DNA of 64,000 nucleotides from Microbacterium sp. BK668 (GCF_004362195.1 NZ_SNWG01000001.1:744001-808000), one strand, 5' to 3'; counted from the stretch's first letter, positions 1-8,903 are shown. Notes: generated from the sequence alone by a model not told the origin. A program made the numbers and translations.

Positions 1-895
1 CTCCAACCAGGGGGATGCGGCATCCGAGGCGAAGTTCAAGGAGATCTCCGAGGCCTACTCGGTGCTGTCCGATCCCGAGCAGCGCAAGGAGTACGACCAG
101 ATCCGCGCCATGGGGTCGGGTGCGCGCTTCACAGCGGGGGGTCAGGGCGCCGGCGGATTCGAGGACGTCTTCTCGATGTTCGGCCAGGGCGGGCGGCCCG
201 GCAACGTGCGCTTCCAGACCTCGGGGACCGACTACGACGACATCTTCTCCATGTTCGAAGAGGCCCGAGGCGGCCGCGGCGGCACCTTCGGTTCCGGTCG
301 CTTCGGTCAGCCGACCGGCGGCTTCCGCGGGTACGGCGGACCGACGCGCGGTGCCGACGTCACCGCCCGGACGACGATCGACTTCGTCACCGCGACGAAG
401 GGCGAGACCATCACGCTGCAGGGCGAGGACGGCAAGCCCTTCAAGGTCAAGATCCCCGCGGGGGTCTCGGACGGCCAGAAGATCCGCCTGCGCGGCCGCG
501 GCCGCCCGTCGCCGGATGGCGGCGAGGCGGGTGACATCGTCGTGTCGGTGACCGTCCGGCCCCACCCCGTGTTCACGCGGGAGGGCCTCAACCTGCGTCT
601 CACGGTGCCGGTGACCTACACGGAGGCGGTCTTCGGCGCGACGATCGAGGTGCCGACGCTCGGCGGCGACCCGGTCAAGCTCCGTGTCGCACCCGGAACC
701 CCCTCGGGACGGGTGCTGCGCGTGAAGGGACGCGGCGTCGAAACGTCGAAGGGCACGGGCGACCTCCTCGCCGAGGTGCAGGTCGCCGTGCCGTCACACC
801 TCGACGACGCCGCGCGGGAAGCGCTCGAGCGCTTCCGTGCGACCGAGCCGAAGGAGAACCCCCGCGCCGACCTCATGTCGAAGGCGCGGGGCTGA
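1..895 (+). CDS. dnaJ: DnaJ-type co-chaperone, type II (no zinc finger), 5' end outside window
   Basis: Open in frame from base 2 with no start codon in view, so the N-terminus and the J-domain HPD motif lie to the left. The first residues (KFKEISEAYSVLSD) are the last helices of a J domain. A Gly/Phe-rich linker follows (to about base 340), then the double beta-sandwich client-binding region with GEDGKPFKVKIPAGV and VKLRVAPGTPSGRVLRVKG. There are no CxxCxGxG repeats between linker and C-terminal region, so this is a type II J protein. DnaJ delivers clients to DnaK and stimulates its ATPase. The hspR gene 150 bp downstream fits the actinobacterial dnaK-grpE-dnaJ-hspR order; dnaK and grpE would lie left of the window. 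Confidence 0.93.
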   Translation, partial: SNQGDAASEAKFKEISEAYSVLSDPEQRKEYDQIRAMGSGARFTAGGQGAGGFEDVFSMFGQGGRPGNVRFQTSGTDYDDIFSMFEEARGGRGGTFGSGRFGQPTGGFRGYGGPTRGADVTARTTIDFVTATKGETITLQGEDGKPFKVKIPAGVSDGQKIRLRGRGRPSPDGGEAGDIVVSVTVRPHPVFTREGLNLRLTVPVTYTEAVFGATIEVPTLGGDPVKLRVAPGTPSGRVLRVKGRGVETSKGTGDLLAEVQVAVPSHLDDAAREALERFRATEPKENPRADLMSKARG

Positions 896-906
896 GTGGA
901 AGCGCC

Positions 907-1006
907 CGGTCGTTGAGCGAGGAGCGGAGCGACGAGATGAAACGCCTCGAACCGAGGATGATCGTGGATGACGCGCATCTCGTCGCGGTTCGCTCGCTCA
1001 TCGACC
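907..1006. repeat. REP-like palindromic element between dnaJ and hspR
   Basis: The left arm (907-945) begins CGGTCGTTGAGCGA and ends ATGAAACGC. The right arm (973-1006) is its imperfect reverse complement. It belongs to the same family as the copies at 12859-12954, 13032-13065 and 29896-29929. Here the two arms could fold into a hairpin inside the heat-shock operon. Confidence 0.75.
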
Positions 1007-1045
1007 GAGAGTGAGGGAACAGACGACACGAGACGGAGGTGACCG

Positions 1046-1543
1046 ATGACGCACGACGAGCTGGACGAGGATGCCCCGATCTTCGCGATCGCCGTCGCCG
1101 CTGAGCTCTCCGGCATGCACCCCCAGACTCTCCGTCAATACGACCGGCTGGGACTGGTCGTGCCCGCACGCACGCAGGGCGGCTCTCGCCGCTACTCCCT
1201 CCGCCACGTGCAGCAGCTGCGCGAGGTCGCCCGCATGTCCGCCGACGGCATGGGCCTTCCGGCGATCGCCCGGATACTGGAGCTCGAGGACCGCGTGCGC
1301 GAGCTGCACCTGCGCGTGCGCGACCTGGAGGACCGCGTGCGCACCGAGCTCGACCGCCGCCCCGGTGCCCGCGTCTTCGCGGCGGGGGCGACGGGGTCGG
1401 TGGTGACCTTGAGGCACGGCACGCGCGTCCGACGGGCGACCGAGGTCGTGCTGTGGCGCCCGCGCCAGAGCATCGCGTCGACGTCCCTCGAGCGGGACGA
1501 GCCGGAGGATGCCGAGCCCCGCGACGATCCGTCAGGAGGGTGA
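1046..1543 (+). CDS. hspR: HspR heat-shock repressor (MerR family)
   Basis: 165 aa. The MerR winged helix sits at about residues 10-75 (MHPQTLRQYDRLGLVVPART, GGSRRYSLRHVQQLREV), followed by a coiled coil rich in Arg/Glu/Leu to about residue 110 and a polar tail. HspR represses heat-shock genes by binding the HAIR inverted repeat, with DnaK as co-repressor in the systems studied. The position after dnaJ and a HAIR site before clpB at 13113-13133 in this same window support the assignment. The start at 1046 is backed by a GGAGGTGA ribosome site. The 150-bp gap from dnaJ holds a REP-like element, which could dampen expression relative to dnaJ. Confidence 0.93.
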   Translation: MTHDELDEDAPIFAIAVAAELSGMHPQTLRQYDRLGLVVPARTQGGSRRYSLRHVQQLREVARMSADGMGLPAIARILELEDRVRELHLRVRDLEDRVRTELDRRPGARVFAAGATGSVVTLRHGTRVRRATEVVLWRPRQSIASTSLERDEPEDAEPRDDPSGG

Positions 1544-1547
1544 CGCG

Positions 1548-1964
1548 GTGCCGGCGAGCCTCGACGACGTCCGCGCGATCGCCCGCGGGCTTCCGGGGAC
1601 CCACGAGGCGGTCGACGGCCACCGCGGCGGGGCGACCTGGCGCACCAAGGACGGCCTGTTCGCGTGGGAGCGCGGGCCGAGCAAGGCCGATCTCTCCGCC
1701 CTCGAGGCACTCGGACGGGCGTGGCCCGACGGGGCGGTGATCGGCATCCGGACCGACGGCCTCGACGCGAAGCAGGCGCTCCTCGAGACGTTCCCCGAGG
1801 TCTTCTTCACCATCCCGCATTTCGACGGGTATCCGGCCGTCCTCGCGAGACTCGACGCGATCGAGGCCGATCTGCTGCGCGAGGTCGTGACCGACGCGTG
1901 GCTGGTCAAGGCGCCTCGCCGGATCGCGAAGGAGTGGCTCGCCGACAACGCTCCCGGCGGCTGA
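1548..1964 (+). CDS. MmcQ/YjbR family protein
   Basis: 138 aa from a GTG start chosen because AGGAGG stands 7-8 nt before it; an ATG at 1509 in the same frame would overlap hspR. The start is 4 nt after the hspR stop, so the gene probably rides on the heat-shock transcript. The fold signature is a small alpha/beta domain with ARGLPGTHEAV near the N-terminus, GAVIGIRTDGLDAK in the middle, and the TIPHFDGYPAVLARLD motif. YjbR-like proteins resemble DNA-binding CyaY-like folds but have no firm function. There is no obvious link to stress biology beyond its position. Confidence 0.75.
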   Translation: MPASLDDVRAIARGLPGTHEAVDGHRGGATWRTKDGLFAWERGPSKADLSALEALGRAWPDGAVIGIRTDGLDAKQALLETFPEVFFTIPHFDGYPAVLARLDAIEADLLREVVTDAWLVKAPRRIAKEWLADNAPGG

Positions 1965-1975
1965 GCGAACCGGCG

Positions 1976-3391
1976 TCAGCCGAGCCCGCGGACGGCCGCT
2001 CGCGCGGCCGCGGTCGCGTGATCGGGCCGCGGGTGGGCCGCGACGAAGGCCTCGTAGTCGGCCCGGGAGAGGTCGGCGTACGCGTATGCCCACTCCAGGA
2101 GCGCCTCTCCGACGATCCGGCCGTTGCCGATGTAGCCGGCGACCTCGGCGGCGTTGGGCGATTGGGCGTGGGCCCTCGCCAGCACCGAGGCGCAGATCTC
2201 GGCGTACTCGCGGAACACCGGATCCTCCAGCTGGTCCATGTCGACGCCGCCCTTCATGTCGTTGAACTGACGGACGTAGAAGTCGCCGGCGTAGGCCTGA
2301 AGGTGCCCGAGGAACGGGTCAGACACGGCCTGGAGGATCCGCTGCAGCGCGACGACGCGCCCGCCCTCGCCATGGGTGGCGATGTGGTCGATCACCGGCT
2401 GCGGCTGCGCGACGCCGCCGTACTGCTCCAGCACGCTCCGCGAGGCCTGCTTGCCCTGGAGGATGAGGGCGTTCCCGTCCCCGTCCTGCAGGAGGACCAG
2501 CGTGCAGAGCGTGCCGACGCTTCCGACACCCACCACGCGCAGGGCGATGTCCGAGACGGTGTACTGCGAGAGCACGAGCCGGACGTCGACCATCGCCGAC
2601 TCGGAGTATCTGCGCATGTTCTCGTGCAGCCGGCCCTCGATCTCGGGGGTCGTATGCGTCATGGTGGGCGGCCGCTCCACGAAGGTGAGGCGGCCGTTCT
2701 CGCCGAGCGTCGTGAGCTTGCGCGCCGCCCGGTCGCCGGTCCGCTTCTCGGCCGCGTGGATCGCCGCGCGCATCGTCCCCTGCGACTCCGGGTCCATCGC
2801 CGCCAACCCCGACTCGGCGTCGAAGTGCTCGAAGAAGCGGCGCACCGTGCTGCGTTTGGCGTTGGCCGCCATCGACCGCGCATAGGTGCGCACGGCCGCG
2901 AGCGCGGCATCCTGAACCACCCCATCGTCGCGCGACGTCGCCTGCCCGGCGATGACGATGCTCGTGACGAGCCGCTTGACGTCCCACTCCCACGGCGCCC
3001 AGGCCGCCTCGTCGAAGTCGTTGAGGTCGAACATGAGCGTGCGCTGCGGGGAGGCGAAGAACCCGAAGTTCGAGACGTGCGCGTCGCCGCACGAGGCGAC
3101 GAGGATGCCGCTGTTCTCATCGCGGGAGAGGTCGGCGGCCTGGATCGCGGCGGTCCCCCGGTAGAACGCGAAGGGGCTCGCCGACATGCGCTCGATGCGG
3201 AGCGGGACGAGCTCCTGCAGCCGCGTGGTGTTCTGCTCGTCGAGGATGGCGAGGGGATCGCGGGCCGTCGTCGTCAGATGCGCGAGCCCGCTGCGCGGTG
3301 CGTGTTCCCGCGCCTTCTTCCCCGCTGCCGTGCGCTCGGCGAGGGTCGAAGGGCGCGTCCACGGCAGGCTGGAGATGTAGGCCTCTGTCAT
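1976..3391 (-). CDS. DUF2252 family protein
   Basis: 471 aa from the ATG of MTEAYISSLPW; two upstream in-frame starts (to 3418) lie in poorly conserved-looking sequence and have no ribosome site. The protein shows the blocks typical of DUF2252: ERMSASPFAFYRGTA near residue 80, GDAHVSNFG, FDLNDFDEAAWAPWEWDVKRL and ARAHAQS near the C-terminus. The GDAHxxNFG and DFD motifs resemble the catalytic loop and metal-binding motif of kinase-like phosphotransferases (aminoglycoside phosphotransferase fold), so a kinase-like activity is possible but unproven. It converges on the YjbR-like gene with an 11-nt gap. There is no pathway context. Confidence 0.85.
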   Translation of the reverse strand: MTEAYISSLPWTRPSTLAERTAAGKKAREHAPRSGLAHLTTTARDPLAILDEQNTTRLQELVPLRIERMSASPFAFYRGTAAIQAADLSRDENSGILVASCGDAHVSNFGFFASPQRTLMFDLNDFDEAAWAPWEWDVKRLVTSIVIAGQATSRDDGVVQDAALAAVRTYARSMAANAKRSTVRRFFEHFDAESGLAAMDPESQGTMRAAIHAAEKRTGDRAARKLTTLGENGRLTFVERPPTMTHTTPEIEGRLHENMRRYSESAMVDVRLVLSQYTVSDIALRVVGVGSVGTLCTLVLLQDGDGNALILQGKQASRSVLEQYGGVAQPQPVIDHIATHGEGGRVVALQRILQAVSDPFLGHLQAYAGDFYVRQFNDMKGGVDMDQLEDPVFREYAEICASVLARAHAQSPNAAEVAGYIGNGRIVGEALLEWAYAYADLSRADYEAFVAAHPRPDHATAAARAAVRGLG

Positions 3392-3489
3392 GCGGCACAT
3401 CCTGCCACCGCGTCGCATCCGGCGGCCAGGTGCTCACGCGACGCGGATGAGGTCCGGCGATGCGTCCCGGACCGATCCGCGGGCGGCCC

Positions 3490-3495
3490 TAGAGT
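3490..3495 (+). promoter_or_regulatory. -10 hexamer TAGAGT of the K+ channel gene
   Basis: It ends 6 nt before the ATG at 3502, so transcription should begin at the start codon. No good -35 is visible. Confidence 0.55.
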
Positions 3496-3501
3496 TCAGC
3501 C

Positions 3502-4239
3502 ATGGCGCGGGACCCCATGACCCAGGAGAGATGGGCCCAGCTCACCCACTGGCCGCTCATCATCGCGTCGCTGCTGTGGCTGACGGCCTACTCCTGGAAG
3601 GTCATCGGCGACGTCACCGGGCCCGCCGGCATGGGGCTGTGGATCGTCATCGGAGTGACCTACATCGGCTTCGTCGTCGACTACCTCGTGCGCCTCTTCC
3701 TGGCGCGCCCGCGGGCGCCGTGGTTCCGCGCGCACCTGCTCGATCTCGCGATCGTGGCGATACCGATGCTCCGGATGCTGCGGCTGCTGCGCATCCTCAC
3801 GGAGTTCACCTTCGGCCAGCAGTCGGCGGGGACGGTCCTGCGCAGCCGCATCGCCATCTACGGCGCCGGGGCGTCGATCCTGGTGATCTACCTGTGCGCA
3901 CTCGCCGTGCTGGAGGCCGAGCGCGGCGCGCCGGGTGCCAACATCGAGCAGTTCGGCGACGCCATCTGGTGGGCCTTCGTGACGGTGGCCACCGTCGGCT
4001 ACGGCGATTTCTACCCGGTGACCCCGCTCGGGCGTATATGGGCCGTGGGCCTCATGGCCGGGGGCATCGCGATCGTCGGCACCGTCACGGCCACGGTGTC
4101 GTCGTGGGTCATCGAGAGAGCCGCACAGGGACGCGACGACGACGAGCCGGCCACCCGCGGCCAGATGCGCGGGCTCCTCCAGCAGATGGGCGAGCTCCGG
4201 AAGGAGCTGGCCGAGGCGAAGGAGATCGGCGAGAAATGA
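3502..4239 (+). CDS. Voltage-gated-type potassium channel
   Basis: 245 aa membrane protein. The selectivity filter TVGYGD is at residues 164-169, between the pore helix (FGDAIWWAFVTVA) and the last membrane helix. Upstream helices at about 18-35, 45-67 and 78-90 plus a short basic stretch (RMLRLLRIL, 91-99) resemble a reduced S1-S4 unit with a weak S4. The tail after residue 195 is hydrophilic and likely a coiled coil (QMRGLLQQMGELRKELAEAK) that could tetramerise the channel. It conducts K+ across the plasma membrane. It overlaps the next gene by ATGA, so the two are probably translated together. A start at Met6 is also possible. Confidence 0.92.
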   Translation: MARDPMTQERWAQLTHWPLIIASLLWLTAYSWKVIGDVTGPAGMGLWIVIGVTYIGFVVDYLVRLFLARPRAPWFRAHLLDLAIVAIPMLRMLRLLRILTEFTFGQQSAGTVLRSRIAIYGAGASILVIYLCALAVLEAERGAPGANIEQFGDAIWWAFVTVATVGYGDFYPVTPLGRIWAVGLMAGGIAIVGTVTATVSSWVIERAAQGRDDDEPATRGQMRGLLQQMGELRKELAEAKEIGEK

Positions 4240-5348
4240 CCGGGAAGACCCATCGCAGGCCGCCGCAGGGGATTCCCGCTGCGCCCGCGCCCGTCCTCTC
4301 GCCGACGCTGCGCGTGCTCCTCGGGCTCGCCGCCGCCGTCGTCGCGCTGGCCGGGCTGTACTTCGCACGCGATCTGGTGGGACCCCTCGTGCTCGGCGCG
4401 GTGATCGTCATCATCTGCCACCCCGTGCGCTTCCCCCTCGAGCGGCGGGGTTGGCCGACCTGGACCGCGACGACGGCCGTCATCGTCGTGGGCTACCTGA
4501 TCCTCGCCGTGCTCGTCGCACTGCTCTGGTACGCGGGGGTGCAGTTCGCGCAGCTCGTGGTCGACTACGAGGATCAGCTCAAGTCGACAGCCGAGGCCGT
4601 CATCTCGTGGCTGCAGTCGATCGGCATGGACGGTCAGGCGGCGGATGCCACGGCATCCATCCTCCGGCCCGCCAACGTGCTCGCATTCGCGACCTCACTC
4701 GGCGGCACGGTGCTCAGCGTCCTGACCGCGTTCTTCTTCGTCGTGGCCTACGTCATCTTCATGGCGGCCGACGGCGCCCGCTACTCCCGCGCGGAGGCCT
4801 CCTTCGGCCGCGGCGTGCGTCCCACCGTCCGCCGGTTCCAGATCTACAACTCGGGCGTCCGTCGCTACTACGTCGTCAACGCGACGTTCGGCGCCATCGT
4901 CGCGATCATCGACGGCCTGGCGCTGTGGGCCCTGGGGGTGCCCGCGCCGGCGGTCTGGGCGATCCTGGCGTTCGTGACGAACTTCATCCCGAACATCGGC
5001 TTCGTGCTCGGCCTCATCCCCCCGGCGCTGCTCGCACTCGTCGTGGGCGGCTGGCCGCTCATGCTGGTGGTCATCGCGGTCTACTGCGTCGTCAACGTGA
5101 CGCTTCAGGTGCTCGTCCAGCCGAAGTTCGTCAGCGACGCCGTGAGCCTCAGCCTCACGCTGAGCTTCTTCTCCGTCATCTTCTGGACGTTCATCATCGG
5201 GCCGCTCGGCGCGATCCTGTCGATCCCGCTGACGCTGCTCGTGCGCGCGCTCGTGCTCGAGGGCGACCCCGACGCGCGGTGGCTGCGCTGGCTCTCGGGT
5301 GATCACGAGGCCGCGCCCCTGCGCCCCGCCGCGGCGGAGCCGGATTAG
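4236..5348 (+). CDS. AI-2E family transporter (permease)
   Basis: 370 aa. The ATG overlaps the stop of the channel gene. About eight membrane helices have the family layout: two or three N-terminal helices, a soluble amphipathic stretch (about 100-150), then a helix bundle with NFIPNIGFVLGLIPPALLAL and a conserved QPKFVSDAVSLSLTLSFFSVIFW segment. The family was named after a proposed autoinducer-2 exporter, but members also include Na+/H+ antiporters, so the substrate is unknown. Coupling to a K+ channel gene hints at ion homeostasis. A second paralogue lies at 7722-8903. Confidence 0.85.
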   Translation: MTGKTHRRPPQGIPAAPAPVLSPTLRVLLGLAAAVVALAGLYFARDLVGPLVLGAVIVIICHPVRFPLERRGWPTWTATTAVIVVGYLILAVLVALLWYAGVQFAQLVVDYEDQLKSTAEAVISWLQSIGMDGQAADATASILRPANVLAFATSLGGTVLSVLTAFFFVVAYVIFMAADGARYSRAEASFGRGVRPTVRRFQIYNSGVRRYYVVNATFGAIVAIIDGLALWALGVPAPAVWAILAFVTNFIPNIGFVLGLIPPALLALVVGGWPLMLVVIAVYCVVNVTLQVLVQPKFVSDAVSLSLTLSFFSVIFWTFIIGPLGAILSIPLTLLVRALVLEGDPDARWLRWLSGDHEAAPLRPAAAEPD

Positions 5349-5465
5349 TCTCGCCGGCCGGGCGCGCGTCGGAGTCATCGCCCCTCGTCGGAGCGACCGG
5401 CGCGACGGGTCCGACGTTCGTGCGATTCTCCGACGTCGGGAGCGATGCCCGGCTCGCGCGCTCGG

Positions 5466-6065
5466 CTAGGGCCGCGGTGGCTCGATCCGCAGCACCGTCG
5501 GAGATTCGCCGACCGCCAGGTCGTCCACGACGCGGACCGTGCGGGCGAGGTCGTCGATGCTCCCCGTCACGATGCCGAAGCGCTCGCGGTCGGAGCACAC
5601 GGCCGTCACCGTGACGAAGTGAGTGCCGGTGTCCCACGTGTACGTCGCGAACGGCGGGGTGCGGGGGTCGCTCGGAAGCGGCATCGCGAGCTTCTCGCCC
5701 ATGCCGAGGTGAGGGTTGCGGAACGACTCCGTGTCGTCGTACTCCATCGGCATCATCGCGCGGGCGGCGCGCAGCTGCGCGGTCGCCTCCTGGATCTGCG
5801 CCATGACGACGAGCAGGTCGGGATCGGCCTTCCACACCCACACGAGCACGCGTCCGGCGGCCCGCCGCATGAGGAACGGCGCGACCTGGCTCATGCTCCA
5901 CGCGAGGAAGCCGCTGCCCTGACGCTCGGTCTGCCCGACGGCGCGGTTGGCCTGGGTCAGCAGCATCCTGATCGCCGTCCTGCGATGCCGGCGGCCGCGG
6001 AAGCCGAGCGAATCGGTCACGGGCACCCAGAGGGTGGCGTCGGCGTCCGCCTGCAGTCGGGGCAT
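5466..6065 (-). CDS. Conserved-looking protein of unknown function
   Basis: 199 aa, no family recognised. It has no signal peptide or clear membrane segment. The N-terminus is basic (GFRGRRHRRTAIRML), the middle holds WSMSQVAPFLMRRAAGRVLVWVW, and the C-terminal half reads as alternating beta strands (FATYTWDTGTHFVTVTAVCSDRERFGIVTGSID). The base composition and codon use match those of its neighbours, and a TACCCT hexamer lies 6 nt before the start, so I take it as real. It is convergent with the AI-2E gene and shares direction with the cardiolipin synthase gene, 40 nt upstream of it. Confidence 0.65.
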   Translation of the reverse strand: MPRLQADADATLWVPVTDSLGFRGRRHRRTAIRMLLTQANRAVGQTERQGSGFLAWSMSQVAPFLMRRAAGRVLVWVWKADPDLLVVMAQIQEATAQLRAARAMMPMEYDDTESFRNPHLGMGEKLAMPLPSDPRTPPFATYTWDTGTHFVTVTAVCSDRERFGIVTGSIDDLARTVRVVDDLAVGESPTVLRIEPPRP

Positions 6066-6071
6066 GCTCCC

Positions 6072-6077
6072 AGGGTA
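6072..6077 (-). promoter_or_regulatory. -10 hexamer TACCCT of the 5466-6065 gene
   Basis: On the minus strand, 6 nt before the ATG at 6065. It lies in the short gap after the cardiolipin synthase gene. Confidence 0.5.
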
Positions 6078-6105
6078 GGCCGTCGCACCCGGCCGTTCCT
6101 GAGGG

Positions 6106-7569
6106 CTAGTTGAGGGCGGAGGTGAGGCGGGCCACGCCGTCGGAGAAGGTAGCGCTGCGCGGCTCGCGGCGCCATTCGTCGAGGGTGAGCTCGCGCCCGG
6201 CCCGACGGTAGCCCTCCTCGACCTCGCGCATCCCGGCCACGAAGGAGGCGCCGCGCACGAGCACCGAGACCTCCGCGTTGAGGCTGAAGGAGCGGATGTC
6301 CATGTTGCTCGACCCGATCACGGCGATGTCGTCGTCGATCGAGAAGTGCTTCGAGTGCAGGATGTAAGGCGCCGGGTACAGGAAGATCCGCACCCCTGCC
6401 TGCAGGAGCACTTCGTAGTACGACCGCTGGGCATGCCACACGAGCCACTGGTCGCCGATCTCCGATACGAACAGCTGGACCTCGACGCCGCGCTCGCAGG
6501 CGGAGGTGATGGCGTAGACCATCGCCTCGTCCGGGACGAAGTAGGGGCTCGTCAGGATCACCTTCTCGGTCGCGCCGTAGATGAGCGAGAGGAAGAGGCG
6601 CAGGTTGTTCTCGGTGCTGTAGGTGGGGCCGCTCGGCACGACCTGGCACAGCAGATCGCCCTTGGCAGGCATGGAATCGACCGCGACGTGTTCGTCGGTG
6701 AGCGCTTCACCCGTCTCGATAGCCCAGTCCGAGAGGAAGACGACATTGAGGGCGGATGCCGCGGGCCCCTCCACGCGGGTCACGAGCTCCTGCCACTGCA
6801 GCCCCCGCTTGATGTTCTTCGGGGAGTCGTAGCTGCGGTCGATCATGTTCTGCGAGCCGGTGTACGCGACCGTGCCGTCCACGACGACGATCTTGCGGTG
6901 GTTGCGCAGATCGGGCCGTTGGTACTTGCCCTTGAAGGGCTGGACCGGCAGCATCCACGCCCATTCGGCGCCGATGCGGTCGAGGAACGCGATCACCTCC
7001 TTCGACGTGCCGACCTTGCGGGTCGCGATGTAGTCCGCGAGCACCCGCACCTTCACGCCGCGCTTCACGGCGTTCTCGAGCGCGGCGAAGAACGGACGCG
7101 TCGTGTCGTCGAGGCCGATGATGAAGAACTCGACGTGCACATAGCGCTTGGCACGGTCGACTTCGGCGGCCATCTGCAGAATCGACCCGTTGTAGTCGCC
7201 GTTGAGCGTCATCGCATTGCCGTGGAGGGCCGGGATGCCGGTGAGGGTCTCGGCTTGCTGCAGCACGCGCTGGAACCACCGCGGCTCGCCGTCGTGAGGG
7301 GGGTCGAGCTTCGCGAGAGCCACGCGCTCGCGGATCTGCGCATCGATCCTCGCCTGCTCGTCGACGCGGGACTTCGGCAGCTTGATGCTGCCGATGAGGA
7401 GGAACAGCAGGATGCCGAGATACGGCAGCAGGAAGATCGCGAGCAGCCACGCCATCGCCGCCGTCGGCTTGCGGCGCTTGGGCAGGATCAGCAGCGCCGC
7501 GATGATGATGACGAGGTTCACCACGACGCCCGCGATCCAGAGCAGGTTGGCGGTCAGCACGGGGTTCAT
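6106..7569 (-). CDS. cls: Cardiolipin synthase (phospholipase D family)
   Basis: 487 aa starting at MNPVLTANLLW; a longer frame to 7653 exists, but this start has a GGGAG site and puts a transmembrane helix at the N-terminus. Two membrane helices (about 5-30 and 40-62) precede two phospholipase D domains, each with an HKD motif: H224/K226/D231 (HRKIVVVD) and H405/K407/D412 (HSKHFSID). The enzyme joins two phosphatidylglycerol molecules to make cardiolipin and glycerol at the inner membrane. The length and two-helix anchor match bacterial ClsA types. Confidence 0.92.
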   Translation of the reverse strand: MNPVLTANLLWIAGVVVNLVIIIAALLILPKRRKPTAAMAWLLAIFLLPYLGILLFLLIGSIKLPKSRVDEQARIDAQIRERVALAKLDPPHDGEPRWFQRVLQQAETLTGIPALHGNAMTLNGDYNGSILQMAAEVDRAKRYVHVEFFIIGLDDTTRPFFAALENAVKRGVKVRVLADYIATRKVGTSKEVIAFLDRIGAEWAWMLPVQPFKGKYQRPDLRNHRKIVVVDGTVAYTGSQNMIDRSYDSPKNIKRGLQWQELVTRVEGPAASALNVVFLSDWAIETGEALTDEHVAVDSMPAKGDLLCQVVPSGPTYSTENNLRLFLSLIYGATEKVILTSPYFVPDEAMVYAITSACERGVEVQLFVSEIGDQWLVWHAQRSYYEVLLQAGVRIFLYPAPYILHSKHFSIDDDIAVIGSSNMDIRSFSLNAEVSVLVRGASFVAGMREVEEGYRRAGRELTLDEWRREPRSATFSDGVARLTSALN

Positions 7570-7709
7570 GGCGAGCGGCTCCCGATGTCGGAGGCGGGCC
7601 CGGTCCCCGCCGATGTCCGAAACGGTACCGCCCGGAAGGCCGGACGGGCTCATCCCGAGCGGGTGATCCGCCGGCGGCCCGGATCGCGCGCGCGCCGGGC
7701 GCCGAGCCC

Positions 7710-7715
7710 TAAAGT
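7710..7715 (+). promoter_or_regulatory. -10 hexamer TAAAGT of the second AI-2E gene
   Basis: It ends 6 nt before the ATG at 7722. There is no ribosome site in the gap. Confidence 0.55.
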
Positions 7716-7721
7716 GGCGCC

Positions 7722-8903
7722 ATGAGCGACTCGCCCGCCTCGTCCGGTGCGCCCCTCTCCGCGCCGGAGCAGCAGACAGCGGGGGTCATCGCCGCGCGCC
7801 CGGGCGAGGCATCCGTCCTCCATCCTGAAGCCGACGGCGGGATCCGGGCGAGGATCCTCGCCGTCATCGACCGCCCGCTGGTCGGCGGATTCGCCGCAAC
7901 GCTGGGGGTGCTCGGGGCGCTCCTCCTCGGCTCGGCGCTCATCTCGATCTCGACCATCCTCGTCTACATCGTGCTCGCTCTCTTCCTGTCGCTGGGCCTC
8001 GACCCCATCGTGCGGCTCCTCGAACGGCACGGCGTCAAGCGCGGCGCCGGCATCGGCATCGTCTTCGGCGCGTTCGCTCTGCTCATGGCGGCCTTCCTCG
8101 TCTTCGTGCTTCCGCCCGTGATCGCGCAGATCGGCCAGTTCGTGCGGGCCATCCCCGAAGCCCTCGACGAGATCCCGCAGACGGAGTGGTTCGTCGCCCT
8201 CCCCCCCGACTGGCAGGTCGGCCTCGGGGTCGCCATCGATCAGCTCGCCGCGACCCTGTCGGATCCGGCCTTCCTGGCCGCTCTCGGCGGCGGGGTGCTG
8301 TCGGTCGGCATCGGCGTGGTGTCCGCGATCTCGGGCGGGTTCATCGTGGTCGCGCTCACGCTGTACTTCCTCGCGTCGCTCACCGCGATGAAGGAGGCGC
8401 TCTACTCCCTCGCCCCGGCTCGCAGCCGGCCGAAGCTCGCGGACATGACGGAGCGGATCACGGCCTCGGTGGGAAGCGCGCTCATCGGCTCGGTGACGCT
8501 GTCGTCGCTCAACGCGCTCGTCGTCTTCGTGCTGCACATCGTGCTCGACCTGCCCTTCCCGGCCCTCATGGCGGTCGTCGCGTTCGTCATCACGCTGATC
8601 CCGCTCTTCGGGTCGGTGATCTTCTGGATCCTCGCCTCGGTCATCGCGCTCTTCTCCAGCCCGCAGCAGGCGCTCATCTTCTTCATCGCCTACCTCGTCT
8701 ACATCCAGATCGAGTCGTACGTCGTGAGCCCCCGCGTCATGAACCGCGCGATCTCCATCCCCGCGGCGCTCGTGCTCATCGCCGCGATGGTCGGGGGCAC
8801 CCTGATGGGCGTGCTCGGCGTCCTCGTCGCACTCCCCGTGACGGCGTCGATCCTCCTCATCATCCGCGAGGTCGTCGTGCCCAAGCAGGATCTCAAGACG
8901 TGA
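7722..8903 (+). CDS. AI-2E family transporter (permease), second copy
   Basis: 393 aa. A hydrophilic N-terminal tail of about 45 residues precedes two close helices (GFAATLGVLGALLLGSALIS, STILVYIVLALFLSLGLDP). After a soluble stretch come the helices with IGVVSAISGGFIVVALTLYF, FVITLIPLFGSVIFWILASV and the closing segment ISIPAALVLIAAMVGGTLMG. The order is the same as in the protein at 4236-5348, but the sequence has diverged, so the two are old paralogues. It is divergent from the cardiolipin synthase gene. The substrate is not predictable. Confidence 0.85.
   Translation: MSDSPASSGAPLSAPEQQTAGVIAARPGEASVLHPEADGGIRARILAVIDRPLVGGFAATLGVLGALLLGSALISISTILVYIVLALFLSLGLDPIVRLLERHGVKRGAGIGIVFGAFALLMAAFLVFVLPPVIAQIGQFVRAIPEALDEIPQTEWFVALPPDWQVGLGVAIDQLAATLSDPAFLAALGGGVLSVGIGVVSAISGGFIVVALTLYFLASLTAMKEALYSLAPARSRPKLADMTERITASVGSALIGSVTLSSLNALVVFVLHIVLDLPFPALMAVVAFVITLIPLFGSVIFWILASVIALFSSPQQALIFFIAYLVYIQIESYVVSPRVMNRAISIPAALVLIAAMVGGTLMGVLGVLVALPVTASILLIIREVVVPKQDLKT

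Noticed and set aside
3419..3501. Extended N-terminus of the AI-2E gene (frame open from 3390)
   Set aside because: The upstream part is antisense-like filler overlapping the K+ channel gene; the ATGA overlap at 4236 marks the true start.
5360..5440. Terminator between the AI-2E gene and the orphan gene (CGTCGGAG / CTCCGACG)
   Set aside because: Arms are imperfect with a loop near 40 nt; too weak to list.
4236..8903. Quorum-sensing (AI-2) module
   Set aside because: The family name AI-2E is historical; no luxS or lsr genes are present, and many members are ion antiporters.
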